Translations under genes and position numbers: made by a program | Assembly: GCA_037157565.1 (NCBI GenBank) | Contig: JAZHRO010000036.1 | Coordinates: forward strand, 131,386,001 to 131,450,000 | Direction of reading: 5' to 3' | DNA from: Thalassia testudinum | Taxonomy: Eukaryota; Streptophyta; Magnoliopsida; Alismatales; Hydrocharitaceae | Length of the DNA: 64,000 nucleotides | Part shown: positions 57,177 through 64,000 of the stretch, one piece after another | Position numbering within the stretch: the stretch's first letter is position 1 | Layout of the letters: each line of letters starts with the position of its first letter | Notes under the pieces: model-generated | The model's input: the letters and a program-made list of their open reading frames with translations, nothing else | Told to the model about the DNA's origin: nothing | The model's database searches: none

Positions 57177-58104
57177 GCACCGGAAGATGTGATGAGATTA
57201 GAAGGTGCTGGACCCAATCAAGACACCCAAGAATTGTTGGGTGACTATAGAGGTTCGGGGCAGATGGACCCCTAGATCAGAAGATCGTCCACCTGAGAAA
57301 TACCTGGGCAGCCAGAGAGGGGGAGTCCCGCAAAGACCCCTACACGGTAGAGCGTCCCCACGGGTTACAGGGTTTCCCCCACCCGACCTCTCTTGTCACT
57401 GCGGTTCCAGGTAGACCAGAATGGGGATCTTGACCTCTTAAGTCTACCTTTTTTATTTTAAGATCAAGGTGCTTAATGTTCCACTTGAACTTTTAAGTAT
57501 TTTGAGTGCAAAAAGTGACCTAATATTAAGGTTGGTTGACCCGAGGGATCAACTTCACCTTTGAGAGCTTTTAGGTCCTTCCTTTTATGATTCAAATGGA
57601 TTATCAGCCTGATTTGCTTAGGGTTCCTCTTGTATAAATATTTTCAAACACGGTTTAGGCACACTTCTTTTTGGAAAGTTTGTTTCTTTGTTTTAGAGAA
57701 GATGTGTCTCTAAAAACCCTAGCTTTGCAATCCTAACTTGGCTCTAATGGGTCCAATTTAGTTGCCTTAGAATTTAGCACCTAGGGCTCAATCAAGAAAG
57801 TTTTAGCCCTAGTTGCCTTAGTTGGATGACAGACAAAAATATGTTGAAATGAAAATCAGGCAACTTGATGAGTTACTAAATATAAGACAGGTAGCCCTAA
57901 GTTGACTTCTCCCTTTTTTTTTGTTTTTTAGATTGTGAGAGGGTTAAGGGGGAGGGCTTATGGAGATTACCTGCTCCAGTCTGTTGTGCAGTTGCTATTC
58001 TTTCCTTTTTGTTTTGCTTTCCCTGTTTGAACACAACAAAAGAGAAGTTAAGTCAGATATTAAATAGAAAAGTTGTACTCAAAAGCTTTACAAGTGCCCG
58101 TTGC
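57177..58104 (-). other. C untranslated leader
   Basis: About 0.93 kb lies between primer site and gag. The half next to gag is conserved in A and B; the half next to the primer site is less so. It has no conserved frame. It should contain RNA packaging signals, but I cannot point to one. Confidence 0.7.
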
Positions 58105-58122
58105 TCCCCGGCAACGGCGCCA
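58105..58122 (-). promoter_or_regulatory. C primer-binding site, tRNA-Asp
   Basis: The minus strand reads TGGCGCCGTTGCCGGGGA, complementary to the plant tRNA-Asp 3' end, three bases from the LTR end at 58126. Confidence 0.95.
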
Positions 58123-58125
58123 AAA

Positions 58126-60783
58126 TGTTCAAGGACGTTTCGTGCGGATTTAAAGGCGTATTACGTTGCAGTAGAACCGACAAAACGTTTAAACAAATAA
58201 TTTTATTACTCGAACAACTAGAGTATCCGAGGTCGAACACAGGGAGCAAACTCAGTACTTTGTAAAACCCAAGAATACAACTGTTAAATGCAAATATAAT
58301 TGATTCAAAGAGTTTTTAAGAAAGATGTAAAAAACTAGAATTAGACGTCTGATTTATGTATCAGACGTCTTAAATGTGATCTTTCTTTCTCTTTTTCTTC
58401 TTCTGCTTTGCCTTTCGGATCTCTTTGCAATCTTCCCTTGTCCTTCTTCTTCTTCTCCTGCGAAGACTTCTAACCTTTCTGTTTTCCTCCTTCTCCTGCG
58501 AAGACTTCTTTCTTTCTTCTTCTTCTGTCTTGCTTCTCCTTTCTTCGTTGCCTTCTTCTTCTTCTTTGTCTTGCTTCTCCTTTCTTCTGCAGCGGCCACG
58601 TCCTTCTCCTGCAATCAGCCTGCCTGCACAGGGAACAAAACCTAACCCTTCTCCCTCTACCCGCGCGTGTCTCTCTCTCAAGCAATTCACTCTAACCGCT
58701 CTACCAGAGCCAGTCTCAATCGGGTCGGATCGTACCCGGGACCAGGCGCACCTGCAGGTGTGTGATGCGCGAGGAGTGCGTAGGTCTAGGTCGGGTCGGA
58801 TCCGCCAGGTCCGCGTGGTCAGGCCGCGGACGAGGCGGGTGGGGTCAGTGAGGGACCTCACCCCTGTGCTTTCGAGGCAGTAAACGTATATCACAAAAAC
58901 TCTTTATACCATACCTGTGCCTTGAGATTCCACGATGTGGGACTAAACGTTCCGCCCTTCCTTTGCGTGCACCCGCAGACTCTCGTGTGCAATTGCCCAC
59001 GTTGAAGGCCCTGCTGGTGTTCCTTGCTGAACTCAGTCACCTCGCAACACTTGCGAGAGTCTGCTGCACCTGCCGCCTGGGAAGCCTGACGCCTGCTGCT
59101 GCTCCAAGCTTCCTGCTGCTTCGGCTGTTAATGGCGGCCGGGGCGTTCACCTGAGCTTCCACAGAACGGCCTATTGGCCCAATTAGAATAGCTGGACACC
59201 TTCGCCGTAGCACGGCGAAGGCGGTGGGTGATGCTGCAGGTTGCCGGTCGGCCTAGGCGTGCCCGCCCAGGTCAACCTGTGGCCGGAGATGGTGGGTTGT
59301 TCGGGGGGTGGTTATGGAGGTCTGGAGTGGCAGTTGTGGGGTGGAGCGAGTTCCTGGTGGTGAGGCGGAGCTCACGAGGTGGTTGGCGAGCCGTATGGAG
59401 TGGTGGAGTGGTGTGGGCGGCTCGCCGGAGTTCGGTCGGTGATGTGGAAGATGAGGGTGGTCAGCGTCGGTCGAGGGGTAATCAGATGAGATAACAGGGG
59501 GAGAAGAGAGAGGATAGGATGGAGAGGAGTTCTAACCTAATTGTAAGGACGAAAGGGGACAGAAGGCGGACAGCAATACTTGCTGTCGCCGGAGAAGATG
59601 ACGCCCAGTGGGGGAGAACGGCGGCGACGACGGGGCTGAGGCGGCGTGCGCTGGTACTGCGCGACGCGGAGGGAGGTCAGGAAGCTAACTCTGCCACTGG
59701 TTTTGTGGCAGAGCGAAGAGGGAGGGGAGGGGGGCTCGCCGGAGCTAGCTGGGGCATTTGGCCGAGCAGGAGGAGAGGAATTGAAGGGGGAAACTCGGCC
59801 AAATCAAGCTCAGCCCCTTCGGCCGGAGTTGTGGGTTCTTATATAGGCGCTGGACTTGGTGTGCAGGGCGTGAAGGGCACGTAATTGCCTGAGGTTGGTC
59901 GCCGGAGATGGAAAGGAGTTAGGATACCCAAATCTCTCGTGCGTTCGCACGAGAGATTGGGTTCACACCAACGATTGTAATTGACTTTATAAGGAAGGGA
60001 ATTCCTCAGAGAATCCTCCTTCCATTTCTGGGAGGGAATCTCTGAGGGATTAGAGAGCAATCCCTCTCCGAACCTCGCCGGAGCTCGGTTCTGCCCTAGC
60101 AATGGCGGCAGGACCGGTTTGCAAAGGAGGCGAAGAACCTAGGGGGTTCTCTGCAACGGTATTCAAAAGATAGGGACCAATTTGTGATTTGGGTGTACTA
60201 AATTGCAAAGTAGGTCAAGATGACCCCTCCTTAGGTCCAAATTTTGGTACAAACCTAATTTGGACCTAAGGAATTCAATGGAGAAGTTAGACTTCAGGTT
60301 TGACCTTGTTTGACTGGATATTTTGCGTAAAAACCCAAATTAGGTTAATTGAAGAGCTATGACCCTAATCTAGGTCAAACTAGGTTCCAAAGGCCAAATT
60401 AAGTGTTCTAAATCCTAGAGTATGTTTTTTCATGATTTGTAGAGGGTTTACTTGCTTTTTGTTCTGACCGAAACCTTGTTAATTTAAGCGGGTCTGTTTT
60501 AGGGTTACCAAGTGTCTTTTAGTTCTTAGATTGCACATGAACCCATTTCTGATTGACTCAACCCACTTTTTATCTCATTTAGACCATTTGACTCATGTTT
60601 TGCCTCTAAGAAATCCTGTTTATCTACTGCAATGGTAAAATTGCAGTTTTAACCTTTATTTCATGTTTTCTTCTCAGAGCACTTGTTCCTTCAGTTAGGC
60701 CTTCTTCTAGGTTATGTAGGAGCTTTTATCTTCTTTATTGGGTCAAAATGAGCTAGTTATGGCTCATGATGAGGCTCTCATCA
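58126..60783 (-). repeat. C 5' LTR
   Basis: It is 2658 bp and nearly identical to the 3' LTR. The TATA box is at 59838-59845. The upstream hairpin (59927-59961) is intact here. The downstream hairpin (59569-59587) has an 8-bp stem. The phased AGACGTCT pair is at 58343 and 58363. This copy would drive transcription of C. Confidence 0.95.
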
Positions 60784-61631
60784 GTGACTATAGAGGTGCG
60801 GGGCAGATGGACCCCTTGATCAGAAAGATCGTCCACCTGAGAATTACCTGGGCAGCCAGAGAGGGAGAGTCCCGCAAAGACCCCTACACGGTAGAGCGTC
60901 CCCACGGGTTACAGGGTTTCCCCCACCCGACCTCTCTTGTCACTGCGGTTCCAGGTAGACCAGAATGGGGATCTTGACCTCTTAAGTCTACCAATTTTAA
61001 GATCAGGGTGCTTAAGGTTTCACTTGAACTTTAGTCTTTTAAGTGCAAAGAGTGACCTAATTTAAGGTTGGTTGACCCAAGGGGTCAACTTTACCTCTTG
61101 TTTTCTTTGAGAGCTTTTAGGTCTTGTCTTTTAGGGTTCAAGTGTTTAGAGAGCCAATTGTTTTAGGTTTTCTTTTGAATAGGTATTTTCAATCAATGGC
61201 TTAGGCACACTTCTTTTGGATTTTCTCCATTCTTGATTTAAGTAATGTGTCTCTAAAACCCTAATGTTGAATCTTATGTTGTTTCTACTTGGTCCAGTTA
61301 GTTCTCTGTTGGGTAATTAGGGCTCAAGCAAGAATGTGTTAGCCCTTAAATACCCTTAATAGTGTGCAGGACTAATGAGTTGAAAACATGCAACTTTTAT
61401 GGTTACTAAGTATGGAAGACAGGTTAGCCCTATATTGCTTGTTCTTTTCTTTTCTTCCTCTTTAGAGTTTAGGGGTTAATAGCGAGAGGAAAAATTTACC
61501 TGTCCTCGGAGTGGTTGTCGTGCGGTTGCTTGTCTTCTTGATTTCCTGTAGTTTTTTTTTCTGCACAAAAGAGAGGAGATTATCAGAAATTAAAAAGAAA
61601 CAGGAATGTTTACCTCTAGAATAGCCGTTGC
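60784..61631 (-). other. B leader, right part, with the second GTGAC copy
   Basis: GTGAC at 60784-60788 is the right target duplication of C. The rest is the leader of B from the C insertion point to its primer site, closely matching the leader of A in reverse orientation. No gene is present. Confidence 0.85.
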
Positions 61632-61649
61632 TCCCCGGCAACGGCGCCA
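61632..61649 (-). promoter_or_regulatory. B primer-binding site, tRNA-Asp
   Basis: The minus strand reads TGGCGCCGTTGCCGGGGA three bases from the LTR end at 61653. It shows that the following LTR is the 5' LTR of B. Confidence 0.93.
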
Positions 61650-61652
61650 AAA

Positions 61653-64000
61653 TGATGGTGGTAGTGACAACCGGGTTTATTGTTATAGCGTTGTAGTATA
61701 GCCAGTTGTTGCCATCATATATAAATTTTTTTACTCGGAAAATAAAAGAGTTCCCGAGGTCGAACTCAGGAAGCAAGTTGTATTCTAGAGATATACATGT
61801 TTCTTTTACAAAAATAAAGAAAGAGAGAGAAAGAATTTGTTGTCTTCTTTTCTCTTTGCTTCTCCTCGTCTCAGATCTTCTTTTATCTTCTTCTTCTTTG
61901 TCTGCAGAGGTGATGTTCTTCTTCTGCAGTGGTGATGTTCTTCTTCTTTCAGCTGTTCCTGCTCTTCCCTTTTTTTTTCTTTCTTCAGATCTTCTTCTTC
62001 TTTGTTCTTCTTCTTTCAGTTCTTCCCTTGTTCTTTTGTGTTCTCCTCTGCCTCGCCTTCTTCTGTTGTTCTTCAGATCTCCTTCTTTCTTCTTTTCTTT
62101 TTCCAGTCAGGACGTCGTCCCTCCTTCTTTCTTCTTTTCCCTTCAGGACGTCGTCTGATTTTCCAATCAGACGACTTAAACTGCTTGCTGCTACAGTGTC
62201 TCCCTCAGCTTCCTTCTTCTTCCGCGGTCCTTCTTCTTCACCTGTGCCTGCACACTTCAGAGTTTACATCAGAGGACAAAACCTACTCTACCCTCTCCCC
62301 CCCCCCCCGCGTCTCTCTCTCTCTGAAACCACTCTTGGGAAAGCTCTCCCAGAGCTGCCGGGTAGTCGGGTACGGGTCGCGCCCGGGTCCAGGCCCACCG
62401 GCGTGCGTGGTGGGCGAGGAGTGCAGGTCAGTCTAAGTCGGGTCGGGTCAGGTCCGCGGGGCGTGAGCGCGGACGAGACCGGGTAACCGGGCGGGTGAAG
62501 GGGACCTCACCCCGTGTGCTGAGGCAGTAAGGCTTATTCACGAAATCAATTTAAACGGTGAAAAAGTTGTGAGGCTTACCGATGTGGGACTAAACAGAGG
62601 CCTCTCCTCGCGTGCGCCTGCTGGAAGACCGCGGCCTTGCTTCTGCAGCTGCAGCTTCGATTTGCGTCGGTTGCTGGCTGGCTGCCTTCGCAGGACTCCC
62701 CATAATCCGCAGCAGCTGGAGACCTGGAGTCTTCAAGCCTAGAGCCCGGGAGAAGCTGCTTCAATGTGCGTTAATGGCGGTCGAGCCTCAAAACCTGTCT
62801 GACACGAATATGGCCTCTCGGCCTGATCAAACTACTGGGGAACCTTCGCCGTGGCACGGCGAAGGTGTGGAGCTGTGTGGCAAGCCGCAAGGTGGTGTCT
62901 GGCGGCAGCCCTAGGTTGGACTGCAACCGGAGAAATGGGTTTGTTTGGGGGAGCGTTACGGAGGTGTGGAGTGGCAGTGGAGGGGTGGGGGGTGCTCAGT
63001 GTGATGAGGCGGAGGTTCGGTGAGGGTCGGCGAGGCGTGTGAGGCTGTGGAGCGATGGGGGCATCTCGCCGGAGGGTGGCCGGAGACGAAGGGGGTGACG
63101 ATGGTCAGGGTTGGTCGAGGGCTTAATTGAACAAATTGAAACCGGGGAAAGAAAGAGGAGAGGAAAGTTGGGGGTTTTCTCTGTCAGATCCGAGCTGCCG
63201 AGGTCGGTGGAGCGACGGGGGGTATTTATAGGGATCAAAACAGGGAGGAAGGCGGAGGGAGACGACGTGTCTCCCTCGCCGGAGGATGGCCGGAGACGAA
63301 AACCCATACCGTCCGTGCGTTCTCACGGCCGGTATGGTGGGCTACAGCGACCAGGGGGGTGTCCCTGCGACGGCTGACGACGCAGGGCACCCCCGGTTTA
63401 CTTGCCAGGCTCTCCCCCTCACCCTGCGCGGCGCCATGCTCCGCGCAAGGTCGCCGGAGCATGGTGTTGGCAGGTTTTGCAGGGGGGACCTGAACGCAAA
63501 GAACGAAGGAGAGTTAGGGGCCAAAATGCGAGGGTTCAAAAGTTGAGGGCCAAAAAGTAAATATATGAGGACCAAAGTGTAAAGTTGGTCAAGGAGGTTT
63601 CTTCTTAGGCTCAAGTTTTTATACATGACTAATTAGGACCTAAGGAATCTGATGGTGAGTTTCATTTCTATATTAAACCTTGTTTGATCGGTCAATTTAT
63701 GCGAAAACCCAAATTAAGTTATTAATTGGGCATGGTTCTCAATGTAGATCAAAAGGGGTTTTGAAGGCCAAATTGAAGGTTCTAAACCCTAGAAATTATT
63801 TTTCTATGAATTTTAGAGGGTTTATTCTATTTTTACTTTGCCTCGAACCTCGTGAATTGAAGTGGGTTGTTTTAGGGTTACAGATTATCATTTAGTTTCT
63901 TGGAATTGCTGTAGCCTTTGCTAGATCATCTCATCCCACTTTTATTCTTATTAAGTTGCTTTGACCTATGTTTGGGCCCTGAATTACCCTGTATGCAGAT
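61653..64000 (-). repeat. B 5' LTR, cut by the window end
   Basis: The first 2348 bp of an LTR nearly identical to 33829-36328. It carries the same 259-bp deletion relative to A. The TATA box TATAAATA is intact at 63223-63230 and the upstream hairpin at 63305-63336 has one loop-side substitution. A C homopolymer near 62300 is longer than in the 3' LTR. Confidence 0.92.

Larger units (their letters stand above)
47265..60783 (-). mobile_element. C: structurally complete, young Athila element
   Basis: The element is 13,519 bp with two 2658-bp LTRs that start TG and end CA, perfect GTGAC duplications, tRNA-Asp primer site, polypurine tract and one uninterrupted gag-pol frame. By eye the LTRs differ at about 15-17 positions and one single-base indel (roughly 0.6 percent), which points to a recent insertion. 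It lies in the leader of B, whose sequence resumes at 60784. No envelope-like frame follows pol. It has all parts needed for autonomous transposition. Expression cannot be judged from sequence. Confidence 0.95.
33829..64000 (-). mobile_element. B: rearranged Athila with three LTR copies, hosting C; runs past the window
   Basis: In element direction from the right: 5' LTR (from beyond 64000 to 61653), primer site, leader, gag, pol, 3' tail, polypurine tract, a partial LTR (39956-38438), then without transition integrase C-terminus, a second 3' tail and polypurine tract, and a complete LTR (36328-33829). This is an LTR-internal-LTR-internal-LTR tandem with a deletion from inside the middle LTR to the integrase of the second unit. 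The outer LTRs are nearly identical and the middle one is clearly more diverged. C sits in the leader/gag start. Confidence 0.85.

Overview
The window is plant heterochromatin made almost entirely of nested LTR retrotransposons. I recognise no host protein gene, rRNA, tRNA or CRISPR array. Athila-lineage Ty3/gypsy elements with a tRNA-Asp primer site, a Tekay/Del-type chromovirus and Sirevirus-type copia elements (initiator-Met primer site, repeated GGGGGAG tracts) indicate an angiosperm nuclear genome. I cannot name the species. Labels used below (W, X1, X2, Y, Z, S1, Cop1, Cop2, A, B, C) are mine.

Layout. 1-290 is AT-rich and unassigned. 293-4945 (-) is the decayed gag-pol of chromovirus W. 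4946-5990 looks like a minus-strand LTR of another family. 5991-9050 (+) is the 3' tail, polypurine tract and 3' LTR (X1) of an Athila-like element. 9051-12031 (-) is a chromovirus leader, primer site and 5' LTR. From 12032 to 26702 runs an old plus-strand Athila, Z, of which only gag and protease pieces remain. Z was entered by solo LTR Y (12153-19356), which was entered by solo LTR S1 (14373-18848, TSD AGAGA), which was entered by a Sirevirus solo LTR, Cop1 (15073-16775). Z also received a complete gag-only Sirevirus element, Cop2 (19872-24887, TSD ACTAG), and a further LTR, X2 (26703-33828).

X2 was itself hit twice. Element A (27600-32568, +) is an LTR, primer site and half a gag, flanked by CTCTC on both sides. 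Element B (33829 to beyond 64000, -) is a rearranged Athila with a duplicated 3' end and three LTR copies. B contains element C (47265-60783, -, TSD GTGAC), a structurally complete 13.5-kb Athila with near-identical LTRs and an uninterrupted 1879-codon gag-pol. C is the only element here that looks capable of autonomous activity.

The most unusual signal is a palindrome, AGACGTCT, repeated at a near-constant 20-bp pitch. It occurs in LTRs of all three unrelated lineages (chromovirus, Sirevirus, Athila), while the DNA between sites differs. Other structure beyond standard annotation includes hairpins at fixed distances from the TATA box whose arms differ between LTR families, a second internal polypurine tract, and a large inverted LTR repeat formed by A and B.
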